Shown piece after piece: positions 8,084 to 16,964 of a stretch of 64,000 bases of DNA. The notes beneath the pieces are model-generated. The model had not been told where the DNA came from. It saw nothing but the letters and a program-made list of their open reading frames with translations, and made no database searches. The DNA is taken from positions 1,988 to 65,987 of the forward strand of contig NZ_LKPJ01000027.1 of assembly GCF_001443045.1 (NCBI RefSeq), read 5' to 3'. The DNA is from Burkholderia ambifaria (lineage in GTDB: Bacteria; Pseudomonadota; Gammaproteobacteria; Burkholderiales; Burkholderiaceae). Position 1 is the stretch's first letter; every line of letters starts with the position of its first letter. A program made the position numbers and the translations under genes.

Positions 8084-8389
8084 ATGAAGTCCATCAAGAA
8101 GATGATTGCCGTCGTCGTTTTGTGTATCGTCTCAGCAGCAGCATCGGCGCAGCAGATGCCGCCTGGCGCCGCGAACGGCGGCGCTCGCGTCGAACGTGCG
8201 CTCATGCAGTTGCAGACCCGCTTCGCGAACGCGAACACGACGCACGACGGCAAGCTCACCCGCGAGCAGGCCGCCGCCGGCATGCCGATGGTTGCGCAGC
8301 ATTTCGACGAGATCGACACGCAGCGCAACGGCTACGTCACGCTCGAACAGCTCGCCGGCTTCATGCGTCAGCGCATGGCGGCCCGCTGA
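8084..8389 (+). CDS. Exported EF-hand domain protein
   Basis: A 101-residue protein with a signal peptide (to about residue 23, ending ASAQ) and a pair of EF-hand-like loops: NANTTHDGKLTREQ and DTQRNGYVTLEQ. The second keeps D-x-x-x-N-G-x-V-x-x-E, close to a functional loop; the first is degenerate. A periplasmic calcium-binding sensor or buffer role is plausible. AAGGAG precedes ATG 8084. It lies between the Gly/Pro-rich exported protein gene and the response regulator, 44 bases before the latter, so it is likely co-transcribed with the sensor system. Confidence 0.85.
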   Translation: MKSIKKMIAVVVLCIVSAAASAQQMPPGAANGGARVERALMQLQTRFANANTTHDGKLTREQAAAGMPMVAQHFDEIDTQRNGYVTLEQLAGFMRQRMAAR

Positions 8390-8433
8390 CCGCGGACGGC
8401 AACCCGGTCGCACGCCACGCATGGAGGCAGCCG

Positions 8434-9147
8434 ATGGAACAGTCCTGCAGGATCATCGTGCTCGACGACGAAGCGGAGTTGCGCAACATGCTGCAACGCT
8501 TCCTCACCGGCCACGGCTTCCAGGTCCGCGCGGTCGCCGACGGCAAGCGGCTCGACCGCCTGCTGCAGCGCGAACCGCACGACCTGCTGGTGCTCGACCT
8601 GATGATGGAGCCGGAGGACGGCCTGAGCATCTGCCGGCGCCTGCGCGCGGAAGGCCAGACGCTGCCGATCCTGATGCTCACCGCCAAGGGCGACGCAGCG
8701 GACAAGGTCGTCGGCCTCGAGACGGGCGCCGACGATTACCTCGCGAAGCCGTTTCTCCCCGACGAACTCGTCGCCCGCGTGCGTGCGCTGCTGCGACGCC
8801 AGAAGATGGCGGCCGGCGAGCCGACGGTGACGTCGCAGCGGCTGCGCTTCGGCGCGTTCACGTTCGACGTCGGCCAGCAGACGCTGCTGCGCGACGGCGT
8901 GCCGGTCGAGATGCATTCCGCGCAGATGCTGCTGTTGCACGCGCTGGGTTCGTCGCCGAACCGCGCGGTGAGCCGCGAAAACCTGCTCGCCCGCGCCCGC
9001 GGGCGCGATCACGCCGCGCTCGATCGCAGCGTCGACGTGCAGATCCTGCGGCTGCGCCAGATCGTCGAGGACGATCCCGCGAAGCCGCGCTTCATCAAGA
9101 CCGTCTGGGGCATCGGCTACATGCTGGTGGCCGGCATCGAATCGTGA
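8434..9147 (+). CDS. OmpR-family response regulator
   Basis: A 237-residue two-domain regulator. The receiver domain has the acidic pair (LDDEAE), phosphoacceptor Asp55 in LVLDLMM, TA in MLTAKG and the KP in LAKPF. The C-terminal winged helix (about 140-235) is of the OmpR/PhoB class and ends IKTVWGIGYMLV. ATG 8434 follows GGAGG. The stop overlaps the GTG start of the sensor kinase by four bases, so the two are translationally coupled. Tandem 10-bp repeats upstream of three nearby transcription units are candidate targets. Confidence 0.95.
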   Translation: MEQSCRIIVLDDEAELRNMLQRFLTGHGFQVRAVADGKRLDRLLQREPHDLLVLDLMMEPEDGLSICRRLRAEGQTLPILMLTAKGDAADKVVGLETGADDYLAKPFLPDELVARVRALLRRQKMAAGEPTVTSQRLRFGAFTFDVGQQTLLRDGVPVEMHSAQMLLLHALGSSPNRAVSRENLLARARGRDHAALDRSVDVQILRLRQIVEDDPAKPRFIKTVWGIGYMLVAGIES

Positions 9148-10493
9148 AGCGCCTTCCGCTGCCGCGCTCGCTGCTCGCGCGCAACATCGCGCTGCTGGTC
9201 GCGCTCGTCGCGCTGTCGCTCGCCTGCTCGCTCGTCGTGCTGCTGCACTACGTGCAGCGGCCGCGCATCGAGCGCGCGTCGATCATTTTCTCCGACTACG
9301 TGCAGTTGCTCGACCGCACGCTCGCAAGCCTGCCGCCCGACAAGGGCCGCACGGTGGTCGCACAGCTCGGCGGCCAGGCGCTGCCGCCGCCCGCCGAGCC
9401 GCCGCAGGCACCGAGCCTGTCGGCGTTCTTCCGAACCTGGCAGCGCGACGTGTTCGTGCAGGCGCTCGGGCGTCATCTGCCGGCCGAGCTGCCGGCGCGC
9501 TGGCAGTCGAGCGACGACGAACGGCTGTGGATCCGCCTGCACGCGGCCGGCTCGCCGGTCTGGGTTCCGCTGCCGATGGCCGCCGACGCGCAGGCGAGCG
9601 GGATCACGACCGCCCTCGTGCTGTCGGTCGGGCTCGCACTGCTCGCCGCGCTGACCGGCTACCTGATCCAGCTGCACCTGAACCGGCCGCTCGATGCGCT
9701 GGCGCGCGCCGCGCAACGCGTCAGCGCGGGCGAGCGGCCGCCGCCGCTGCCCACCGACGGGCCGACCGAAATCGCCGACGTGAGCCGCGCGTTCAACCGG
9801 ATGGCCGATGCGCTGCAACAGGCGGAGACGACCCGTTCGCTGATGCTCGCCGGTGTGTCGCACGACATTCGCACGCCGCTCACCAAGCTCCGGCTTGCGA
9901 TCGCGATGGCCTTGCCGCGCGGCACGCACGATGCGCTCACCGAATCGGCCGAGCACTACCTGGACCAGATCGACACGATCCTGCAGCAGTTCATGGACTA
10001 TGCGGGCAGCGGCGAGCGCGAAACGCCGCAAACCGGCGACCTGAATGCGCTGATCGGCCAGCTCGTCGCGGATTTCGCGGGGCTCGGCCATGAATTCGAC
10101 TTCGACGAAGGCGACGTGCCCGCGTTCGCGTTCCGTCCGATCAGCCTGATGCGGCTGCTGATGAACCTGATGCAGAACGCGGTCGTCTACGGCCGGACAG
10201 GGCTCAGCGTGCGCACGTGGACCGAACGCGGCATCGCGTATGCGGTGGTCAGCGATCGTGGCAACGGCATCGGCGCGGCCGAACTCGAACGGCTCAAGGC
10301 GCCGTTCAGTCGGGGCGCGAACGCGCGCGGCCACTCGGGCGGCACCGGGCTCGGCCTCGCGATCGTCGACCGGATCGCGCGGCTGCACGGCGGATCGCTG
10401 ACGTTCCGTGACCGCGACGGCGGCGGCCTCGAGGCCGTCGTCGCGCTGCCGCTCGACGCGCCCCACCCGGCCGCCGCGCCGCTTTCGTCCTGA
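9144..10493 (+). CDS. EnvZ-type sensor histidine kinase
   Basis: A 449-residue inner-membrane kinase starting at GTG 9144, overlapping the regulator stop (GTGA). The first membrane segment (about 10-36) precedes a periplasmic loop of about 115 residues. The second (about 152-172) leads into a HAMP domain (RPLDALARAAQRVSAGE). The phosphoacceptor His240 lies in GVSHDIRTPLTKLR. The ATPase domain has the N box (LLMNLMQNAVVYG), DRGNGIG and GGTGLGLAIV. Layout and order match OmpR/EnvZ pairs. The signal is not evident; the EF-hand neighbour makes a divalent cation or envelope signal an option. Confidence 0.95.
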   Translation: MKRLPLPRSLLARNIALLVALVALSLACSLVVLLHYVQRPRIERASIIFSDYVQLLDRTLASLPPDKGRTVVAQLGGQALPPPAEPPQAPSLSAFFRTWQRDVFVQALGRHLPAELPARWQSSDDERLWIRLHAAGSPVWVPLPMAADAQASGITTALVLSVGLALLAALTGYLIQLHLNRPLDALARAAQRVSAGERPPPLPTDGPTEIADVSRAFNRMADALQQAETTRSLMLAGVSHDIRTPLTKLRLAIAMALPRGTHDALTESAEHYLDQIDTILQQFMDYAGSGERETPQTGDLNALIGQLVADFAGLGHEFDFDEGDVPAFAFRPISLMRLLMNLMQNAVVYGRTGLSVRTWTERGIAYAVVSDRGNGIGAAELERLKAPFSRGANARGHSGGTGLGLAIVDRIARLHGGSLTFRDRDGGGLEAVVALPLDAPHPAAAPLSS

Positions 10494-10510
10494 CCGCCGC
10501 GCGCGTCGGC

Positions 10511-10530
10511 ACATGACATACGCCGACATA
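10511..10530 (-). promoter_or_regulatory. Inverted copy of the 10-bp tandem repeat
   Basis: On the minus strand this reads TATGTCGGCG TATGTCATGT, nearly identical to 6290-6309 over 20 bases. It lies 18 bases past the kinase gene and 165 bases before the lipoprotein gene at 10695, suggesting that gene is in the same regulon. Confidence 0.5.
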
Positions 10531-10694
10531 ATTCCTGCGTGGCGTGTTGCACCCGATCTCCGCATACTTCGCCTGCGTGTTGCGCAACGGCATCGACCTC
10601 CCGCTCCGCCCGCGTCCACGCCCCGCTTCCGATCGTTCGCGTTCCTGAATGCCGCGACAGTATCGGCACCCTCACCCAGGCCACGGAGATCGAC

Positions 10695-11471
10695 ATGTCC
10701 CTTTCCCTTCACGCACTCGCCGCCCACGCCAAACGTCTGACCAGCGCCGCGCTGATCGCCGGCACCCTCGCCATGACCGGTTGCGCATCGACCGCCGCGA
10801 CGACGAGCGCTGCCGCGGCACCCGCCGCGCGCACGCTGCCGCAGGTTCATGCGGGCGTCGTCTACGTATCGACGTTCGACGTGGACGCGACCGACGTGAA
10901 GATCGACGGCGGGATGATCGGCAAGCTCGCGACGCTCGCGAGCGGCTCGTCCGCCGACGTGCAGCGGCAGCAGACCGCGCTGAAGGCGCGCCAGCAACTC
11001 GCCGACGCGCTCGTGCGCGAACTCCGCTCGCAGGGCATTCCGGCGCTGCGCGCGGACGGCCCGGTGCCGAACGAACGCGACGCGCTGGTCGTCCGGGGCC
11101 GCTTCGACACGATCGACGCCGGCAATCGCCGCCGCCGCATCCTGATCGGGCTCGGCGCGGGCAAGAGCGAAGTGGGCGCATCGGTCGCCGTGCTGTTCCA
11201 GCCCGCCTACGGCGCACCGCAGCCGCTCGCCACGTTCTCCGCCAGCGCGAACAGCGGCCACATGCCCGGCATGGTGGAAACCGCGGGTGTCGGCGCGGTG
11301 GCCGGACACGTCGCGACGTCGGCGGCGGTCGGTGCCGGCCTGCACGGCGCATCGGAAGCGAAGCACGACACGGTGGCATCGGATACGGACCGTCTCGCAC
11401 GCTCGATCGCGAAACAGTTCGCGGCAAGGAACACGACGAACGCGTGGGTTGCGACCTCGGCGGCGAGCTGA
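10695..11471 (+). CDS. Lipoprotein, DUF4410-like
   Basis: A 258-residue protein with a lipobox (LAMTGCAS, lipidated Cys about residue 30) after an N-terminal hydrophobic stretch. The mature part has a strand beginning VVYVSTFDVD, a basic A/L-rich helix (KARQQLADALVRELRSQG), and a glycine-rich C-terminal region that resembles DUF4410 envelope lipoproteins. The function is unknown. It lies downstream of the sensor kinase but separated by about 200 bases that contain an inverted copy of the 10-bp repeats, so it probably has its own promoter. Confidence 0.8.
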   Translation: MSLSLHALAAHAKRLTSAALIAGTLAMTGCASTAATTSAAAAPAARTLPQVHAGVVYVSTFDVDATDVKIDGGMIGKLATLASGSSADVQRQQTALKARQQLADALVRELRSQGIPALRADGPVPNERDALVVRGRFDTIDAGNRRRRILIGLGAGKSEVGASVAVLFQPAYGAPQPLATFSASANSGHMPGMVETAGVGAVAGHVATSAAVGAGLHGASEAKHDTVASDTDRLARSIAKQFAARNTTNAWVATSAAS

Positions 11472-11622
11472 TCCGCCTGCGCGGCACGATTGCGCGCACT
11501 CGCGGGCGGACGGGCATAATGCGCGATCACGTTGCGCCGCGCGGTGCGCCGTGATCGCGCCGGGCCCTTGAACGGCCTGTGCCGCTTCCGTATCGAAACC
11601 CGAATCTCAACCCGTCTATCCC

Positions 11623-12300
11623 ATGCAAGTACTCGTCGTTGGCACCGGCAAGCTGGCAACCGAACTGCTCGGCTCGCACCGGCTCGACCCGGCAACCTGT
11701 CGCGTGATGGCCTGGTCGGACCCTGCACGCATCGACGCCCGTTCGATCGTCGTGCACGCCGGATCCGGCCGCGAGCTGCCCGCCGCGATCGCATTCTGCC
11801 GCGCAACGGGTTCGCCGCTCGTCGAGCTGTCCACCGGCTCCGACGTCGAGACCGGATCGCACGACTTCCCCGTCGTGCTCTGTCCGAATACGAATATCCT
11901 GATGCTCAAGTTCATGAGCATGCTGGAAACCAGCGGCCATCTGTTTCGCGACTGCCAGATCAGCGTGACGGAGTCGCACCAGGCCAGCAAAACTTCCGTG
12001 CCCGGCACCGCGGTCGGCATCGGCCAGTCGCTCGGCGTGCCAGCGCAGGACATCCGCTCCGTGCGCGACCCCGACGAGCAGCGCGACGCACTGCAGATTC
12101 CCGACGACCAGCTCGGCCGCCATGCGTTCCACCGGATCCGCATCGAGGATGGCGCCTGCAGCCTGCAGTTCGAGTCCCGCGTGTACGGCGGGTCGCCCTA
12201 CGCGGACGGCGTATCGCGAATCGTCGAGGCCGTCCGGCAGCACGAGCTCGAACCTCGCCGGTACTCGATCGTCGAGTTCATCCACAACGGCTGGCTGTAG
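11623..12300 (+). CDS. DapB-like dihydrodipicolinate reductase family protein
   Basis: A 225-residue protein starting with a short Rossmann motif (VLVVGTGKLATELL). The C-terminal half aligns in pattern with the substrate domain of DapB: PNTNILMLKFMSML, then VTESHQASKTSVPGTAVGIG, where DapB has EAHHxxKxDAPSGTA. The second histidine and the DAPS motif are altered, and the N-terminal nucleotide domain is short, so activity in lysine/diaminopimelate synthesis is doubtful. It is more likely a paralogue acting on another substrate. No biosynthetic neighbours are present. Confidence 0.8.
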   Translation: MQVLVVGTGKLATELLGSHRLDPATCRVMAWSDPARIDARSIVVHAGSGRELPAAIAFCRATGSPLVELSTGSDVETGSHDFPVVLCPNTNILMLKFMSMLETSGHLFRDCQISVTESHQASKTSVPGTAVGIGQSLGVPAQDIRSVRDPDEQRDALQIPDDQLGRHAFHRIRIEDGACSLQFESRVYGGSPYADGVSRIVEAVRQHELEPRRYSIVEFIHNGWL

Positions 12301-12408
12301 ACGCTGTAAACGCTGCAGGCCGTAGGTGCGACGGTGCGCGGGCCGGCCACCGCGACGCGCCTGCCGGCACACCCGACAGCCGCGGTCGCGCCATCGGCGA
12401 CGCTCGCG

Positions 12409-13218
12409 TCACCCGCCATCCAGCACGGCCCCGCTCTCCGGCAACGTCGCGCCGCCGTCGACGACGATCGTCTGCCCGGTGATATACGCCGCATCGGCCG
12501 ACGCGAGAAACAGCATCGCGTTCGCGATGTCGTCCGGCTCACCCATCCGTGCGAGCGGAATGTCGCGCGCGATCTGCGCTGCAACCGACGCGTCGCCGAG
12601 ATTGCCGGCCGCCGGCGTGCGGATCATCCCCGGCTCGACGCCGTTGACCGTCACGTTGCGGCGCGCGAGTTCGAGCGCCGCCGCGCGGATGAAGCCGTTC
12701 ACGCCCGCCTTCGACGCCGCGTAGTGCGCGAGCCCCGGATAGGCGACGCGCGGCCCGGTGACCGACGACGTGACGAGCAGCCGCCCGGCCCCCGCGCGCT
12801 CGAATGCCGGCAGCGCAGCCTGGGCAAGCCAGAACAGCGCCGACAGGTTGACCGACAGCGTGCGCTCGAGCGTCGGCTCGTCGATCTGCGCAAACGGGGT
12901 CAGCGGAAAATACGCGGCGTTGTGAACGACCACGTCGAGCCGGCCGCCGTCGCGCTCGACCGCCGCGACGAGCGCGCCGAGTTCGTCGCGGCTCGCGGCG
13001 TCGACGCGATATGCGCGCGCATCGCCGCCCGCGCTGGCGAGTGCGTCGGCCTGCGCGGCAGCCGCGTCGCCGTTGAGATCGGCGAGCGCGACGAATGCAT
13101 CGGATTCCGCGAAACGGCGTGCGATCGCCGCGCCGATTCCCTGCGCGGCGCCCGTGACCAGCACGACGCGTCCGCCGAAATCCGCACGCAGGCGGCCGCT
13201 GCCGAGCACGGCGTTCAT
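12409..13218 (-). CDS. Short-chain dehydrogenase/reductase
   Basis: A 269-residue classical SDR: VTGAAQGIGAAIA cofactor motif, HNAAYF in place of NNAG, S-YAASK catalytic residues (SSVTGPRVAYPGLAHYAASKAG) and the C-terminal ITGQTIVVDGGATLPE typical of the family. Its ATG overlaps the stop of the upstream MoaF-type gene (ATGA at 13215-13218), so the two form a translationally coupled operon. A role in oxidising or reducing the same metabolite as its partner is inferred, not shown. Confidence 0.92.
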   Translation of the reverse strand: MNAVLGSGRLRADFGGRVVLVTGAAQGIGAAIARRFAESDAFVALADLNGDAAAAQADALASAGGDARAYRVDAASRDELGALVAAVERDGGRLDVVVHNAAYFPLTPFAQIDEPTLERTLSVNLSALFWLAQAALPAFERAGAGRLLVTSSVTGPRVAYPGLAHYAASKAGVNGFIRAAALELARRNVTVNGVEPGMIRTPAAGNLGDASVAAQIARDIPLARMGEPDDIANAMLFLASADAAYITGQTIVVDGGATLPESGAVLDGG

Positions 13219-14099
13219 CGCTGCGCCTCGCCGCCGAGCGGATGCACGGTCTCGTTCAGCACCTGCGCATGCGCGCCGATCGGGAAATTCGACAGCGTGC
13301 CGAAATCGCCGCCCTGATAACCGAAGATCTTGCCGTCGGTCTTGCGTTGCGCGAGGTCGATCAGCACGACGCCGAGCGTCGGCACCACCTTCTCGCGCCA
13401 CACGAACAGATACAGTTGCTCGGCGATCCTGAAGTAATGGCAGCGGTCGACGTCGGCCAGCCCGCCTTCGACGCCCTGCAGACACTGCCATGCGTAGAAG
13501 TTTTCGTTCAGGTAGATGTGCTCGTAGCATTCGGTGGGGCTGTAGCGGTACATCGTCCGCTTGCCGATCAGTTCGCGCGTGGGCCCATGCAGCGGGCCCG
13601 GCTGCGTGTGGCCGCCGAGCGTGCCGTGCCGGAACACCGCATCGACGCCCGTGAGCGGCAGCCCGCGCGCGACGCGCGTGAACGCGTCGACACGCGTGTC
13701 GGCCTCGGTCGGCAGCGTGCCGGCCACCGACGTCCACACGCCGCTGCCGACATCGATCACGAGGCTGACGGACGTCGCGCGTGCTGCCGGGTCGATATAG
13801 TCGACGAAGTACAGGTCGTCGCGAAGCCGCGTGACGCGGCACGGCGCACGGCCGCTTGCGTCGGTCGCCGCGTCGCGCCATTGCAGCGCGCCCGCGTCGA
13901 ACGTGTAGACGCGCCATGCGCCCGATGCGTCGCCGAGGGCCAGCGAGCGCCCGACGAGCGCGTTCACGGGCGCGAGGATGTTCGCGTCCGGCGCGAAGCC
14001 GTCCGCAAGCGCGCCTACCTGGATGAATACCGGATCCTGTCGTTCCACCTGCCGTCTCCCGCGCAGCTTCAGGCCCGGCGGGCCGTGTACGCTGCTCAT
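13215..14099 (-). CDS. moaF: MoaF family protein
   Basis: A 294-residue protein whose C-terminal half carries the MoaF signature: YSPTECYEHIYLNENFYAWQCLQG, then DVDRCHYFRIAEQLYLFVWREKVVPTLGVV. MoaF was described in Klebsiella beside the monoamine-regulated moa operon; the historical molybdenum-cofactor label is not well supported and the function is open. The start ATG 14099 gives MSSVHGPPG; the longer frame to 14216 would run to the start of the divergent AraC gene. It is coupled to the SDR downstream and divergent from an AraC regulator, which suggests a small inducible catabolic operon. Confidence 0.85.
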   Translation of the reverse strand: MSSVHGPPGLKLRGRRQVERQDPVFIQVGALADGFAPDANILAPVNALVGRSLALGDASGAWRVYTFDAGALQWRDAATDASGRAPCRVTRLRDDLYFVDYIDPAARATSVSLVIDVGSGVWTSVAGTLPTEADTRVDAFTRVARGLPLTGVDAVFRHGTLGGHTQPGPLHGPTRELIGKRTMYRYSPTECYEHIYLNENFYAWQCLQGVEGGLADVDRCHYFRIAEQLYLFVWREKVVPTLGVVLIDLAQRKTDGKIFGYQGGDFGTLSNFPIGAHAQVLNETVHPLGGEAQR

Positions 14100-14218
14100 G
14101 TGCACATGGTGCGGGCTGCGCGCGCCGCGCGGTATCGGCCAAAAGGATGAAGGGCGCGCGGCGCCGGAACGCGCTAAAGTGCACGTGATCCGCGCCGCTG
14201 CCGGCGCGAGGAGCACCC

Positions 14219-15013
14219 ATGCACCGTGTCACCCATTACCGACGGAACGATGAAGGGATCGAGGCGATCAGCCTCGAGTCCGATCGCACGTTTCCGCGGC
14301 ATGCGCACGACGAATTCGGAATCGGCGTGATCGTCAGCGGCGCGCATCGGTCCTGGAGCGGCCGCGGGCAGGTCGATGCGCTGGCCGGCGACGCGATCAT
14401 GGTCAATCCCGGCGAAATGCACGACGGCATGCCGCTCGATGCGGGCACGGGCCGGCGCTGGCGGATGCTGTACCTCGCGCCCGCGCTGGTCGCGGGCGTC
14501 GCGGCGGAAGAAGGTCTCGGCGGCGTCGAGCTCGCGCATCCGGCCGTGCGCGATACGCAACTCGCCGCCGCCTTCGGCCGCTTGCATGCACGAATCGTCG
14601 CGGCAGACACGCTGCCGCTCGCCCGCGACGAGGCGCTCGTCACGCTGGTCGCGGCGCTGCTTGCGCGGCACTCGAACCGCACGCTGCCGGCCGCCGGTAT
14701 CGCGCCGGCGATCCGCGTGGCACGCGAGCGGCTCGATGCAGCACCCGCCGCACCCGTTTCGCTGGCCGAACTCGCCGGCCTGAGCGGCGTGAGCCGCTTC
14801 CAGCTGCTGCGCGGGTTCGCTCGCGAACTCGGCATCACGCCGCACGCGTATCTTTTGCAGTCACGTACTCGCCTGGCGCGTGCACTGCTCGCGAGCGGCC
14901 GACCAATCGTGGATGCCGCGACCGAAGCCGGATTTGCCGATCAGAGCCACCTGACGCGTGCGTTCGCACGCCAGTTCGGAATCACGCCGGGGCAATTCAC
15001 GCAGGCCGGCTGA
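14219..15013 (+). CDS. AraC family regulator with cupin-like sensor domain
   Basis: A 264-residue regulator. The N-terminal cupin-like domain has the HAHDEFGIGVIVSG start and a NPGEMHDG strand. The C-terminal AraC domain has two HTHs (VSLAELAGLSGVSRFQLLRGFARELG and IVDAATEAGFADQSHLTRAFARQFG). It is divergent from the moaF-SDR operon, 119 bases away, which it probably controls. Start ATG 14219 follows GCGAGGAG. Confidence 0.93.
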   Translation: MHRVTHYRRNDEGIEAISLESDRTFPRHAHDEFGIGVIVSGAHRSWSGRGQVDALAGDAIMVNPGEMHDGMPLDAGTGRRWRMLYLAPALVAGVAAEEGLGGVELAHPAVRDTQLAAAFGRLHARIVAADTLPLARDEALVTLVAALLARHSNRTLPAAGIAPAIRVARERLDAAPAAPVSLAELAGLSGVSRFQLLRGFARELGITPHAYLLQSRTRLARALLASGRPIVDAATEAGFADQSHLTRAFARQFGITPGQFTQAG

Positions 15014-15211
15014 CAGGTTTCCCTGCCCCGGCACGGTTACCACGGGCGCAACGACGTCGATCGCTGCCGCTCGGTATCAGCCGCTCTTGCTGGCGATGCT
15101 CCCCGCCATCCGGAAACAGCGGCCGCCGCGCCCGGCCCCCTCGCTCCGCTCGCCATCACCGCTGCAATTTCGTTCAAGACGCATACACCGCCCCACGCGA
15201 TGATGCGGCGC

Positions 15212-16171
15212 ATGAAGACACGACTGATTGGCTATCTCTATCTCGCCGCCGCGATGGCGGGTGTCGGCAGCACCGTCATCGCGAGCCGCCTCGCGGCCGA
15301 CGGCCTGCCGCCGTTCGCGGCCACCGCGCTGCGCTTCCTGATCGCAACCCCGTTGCTGTACGCACTGATGCGTGCACAACGAATGCGATGGCCGCGCATC
15401 TCCGTACGCGATGCCGTGCTGCTGGTCGTCCAGGCCGCGGCGGGTGGGGTCGGCTATACGGTGCTGCTGATCAGCGGCACGGGGCTGTCGTCGCCGCTCG
15501 ATGCCGGCGTGATGCTCGGCACGCTGCCGGCGATGTCGACGCTGATCGCGGCGGTCGTGCTGCGTGAGCGGCAGACGCCGCGCGACTGGGGCGCGGCCGC
15601 GCTTGCCACCGCCGGCGTGCTGTTCGTCACGTTCGCGCCCGGCCAGGCCATGCCGTCGCTCCGGACACTCGCCGGCGACGCGCTGGTGCTGGCCGCCGTC
15701 GCCTGCGAAGCCGTGTTCATCCTGCTCAACCGGCGGCTGTCGGCGCCATTGCCGCCGCTCGCGCTATCGACGGCGATGTCGGGCCTCGGCTTCATGCTCG
15801 CGCTGGTGCCGGCCGCATTCGAATGGCACGCGCTGGCGACCGGATGGACCGTCGGCGCGGTGTCGGCGATCGCGTACTACGCACTGGTGCCGACCGTGCT
15901 CGGCTACCTGTGCTGGTATGCGGGTTCGGCACGCACGAGCGGCACCGAGGCCGCGCTGTTCACGGCCGTCGCGCCGGTCTCGGCCGTGCTGTTCGCTGTC
16001 GCGCTGTTCGGCGAGCCGCTGGGCGGCACGCGGCTGCTCGGCATCGCGTTCGTCGTCGCGGGAATGCTGGTGGGCGCGACGCGGCGACGTGAACCACCCA
16101 CACGCGAAACGGCCGCTCCGCCGAGGTTGCCGACGGGGCCGGCAGCCTCCACGTCGAGCGCTACCGATTGA
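15212..16171 (+). CDS. EamA/DMT superfamily transporter
   Basis: A 319-residue inner-membrane protein with about ten hydrophobic segments arranged as two EamA repeats (roughly residues 5-140 and 150-285), each ending in the family's GE/RE motif (VVLRERQTPRDWGAA and ALFGEPLGGTRLLG). The family exports metabolites such as amino acids or nucleosides. ATG 15212 gives MKTRLIGYLYL, typical of the family; ATG 15200 is also in frame. The last 30 residues are a hydrophilic Pro/Thr-rich tail. Confidence 0.9.
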   Translation: MKTRLIGYLYLAAAMAGVGSTVIASRLAADGLPPFAATALRFLIATPLLYALMRAQRMRWPRISVRDAVLLVVQAAAGGVGYTVLLISGTGLSSPLDAGVMLGTLPAMSTLIAAVVLRERQTPRDWGAAALATAGVLFVTFAPGQAMPSLRTLAGDALVLAAVACEAVFILLNRRLSAPLPPLALSTAMSGLGFMLALVPAAFEWHALATGWTVGAVSAIAYYALVPTVLGYLCWYAGSARTSGTEAALFTAVAPVSAVLFAVALFGEPLGGTRLLGIAFVVAGMLVGATRRREPPTRETAAPPRLPTGPAASTSSATD

Positions 16172-16296
16172 TTCGTGCGAGCGATGACTGTAGGAATGTG
16201 TCCGCGCACGGCAAAGCCGTTGCGTACCGTCGCGCAAGATGCAATATTCGCGTGGCCGGGCCATTCGACAACCATCGAACAATCATTCGCATCGCC

Positions 16297-16869
16297 ATGA
16301 ACAAGAAGGAAGCCAGAACAAGAATCGCGGCGCTGCTGTCCGCGGGCGCGAGGAAGGCCGACGTGCTGGCCGAGCTGGCCGGACAGGGCCTCAAGGATCG
16401 CGTGCTCGCACGCCTGATCGCGTCGCGCCCCGACCCCGCGCTGTGCAGAAAGAACAAGGTGCATACCTGGATCCTCATCGGGCTCGGCATCGCGCAACTG
16501 CTGATCAGCCTCGTGCTCGCCTATCTCTTCTCGGCCGCCGCCAACGAACTCGGTGGCGCAGGTACGCTCGGCAAAGGACTTGCGGTGCTGTTCCTCGTGC
16601 TGACCGTGCCGCTGTCGCTGCTGTTCATCTGGGGCTTCGCGACCCATCGCGTCGGCGCGTATCACGCGTTCATCATCCTGTCGCTGCTGCAACTGCCGAA
16701 GATCCTCGCCGATCTCGGGCACGATCCGTCGTCGGCGCTGCCGAGCCTCGGGGTGACGGTCATCCTGGTGGGCTACGTCTGGTTCGTCCGCAACCGGCTG
16801 TTCCCCGACTTCGGCTGGTTCACGCCGCGCAAGGTCGACGGGCGTTACGCATTCGTGGAAAGCGCCTGA
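16297..16869 (+). CDS. Hypothetical membrane protein, 190 aa
   Basis: An N-terminal soluble helix rich in Lys/Ala/Arg (MNKKEARTRIAALLSAGARKADVLAELAGQ) is followed by four hydrophobic segments (about residues 55-80, 90-112, 118-140 and 145-160). The N-terminal helices look like a small regulatory or protein-interaction domain. I do not recognise a family with confidence. ATG 16297 is chosen over upstream in-frame starts, which would add a basic, non-conserved extension. Confidence 0.75.
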   Translation: MNKKEARTRIAALLSAGARKADVLAELAGQGLKDRVLARLIASRPDPALCRKNKVHTWILIGLGIAQLLISLVLAYLFSAAANELGGAGTLGKGLAVLFLVLTVPLSLLFIWGFATHRVGAYHAFIILSLLQLPKILADLGHDPSSALPSLGVTVILVGYVWFVRNRLFPDFGWFTPRKVDGRYAFVESA

Positions 16870-16894
16870 CACCGCCGCCTTCACCGCGAACCAC

Positions 16895-16940
16895 AAAAAA
16901 GGCGCCGGGCCAGCCCGCACTCGCGAACTGGCCCGGCGCC
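16895..16940 (-). terminator. Strong intrinsic terminator, 13-bp stem
   Basis: GGCGCCGGGCCAG (16901-16913) pairs perfectly with CTGGCCCGGCGCC (16928-16940). On the minus strand it is followed by six Ts (16900-16895), placing it 25 bases after the stop of the entericidin-like gene. It can also stop transcripts of the membrane protein gene entering from the left. Confidence 0.85.
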
Positions 16941-16964
16941 TTCTGCGTTCCGGAACCCGGCGGC

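Noticed and set aside
12409..14232. Single 607-codon fusion of a MoaF-region frame with the SDR
   Set aside because: The upstream part is out of frame with the true MoaF protein. The SDR starts at 13218 with an ATGA overlap, so these are two genes.
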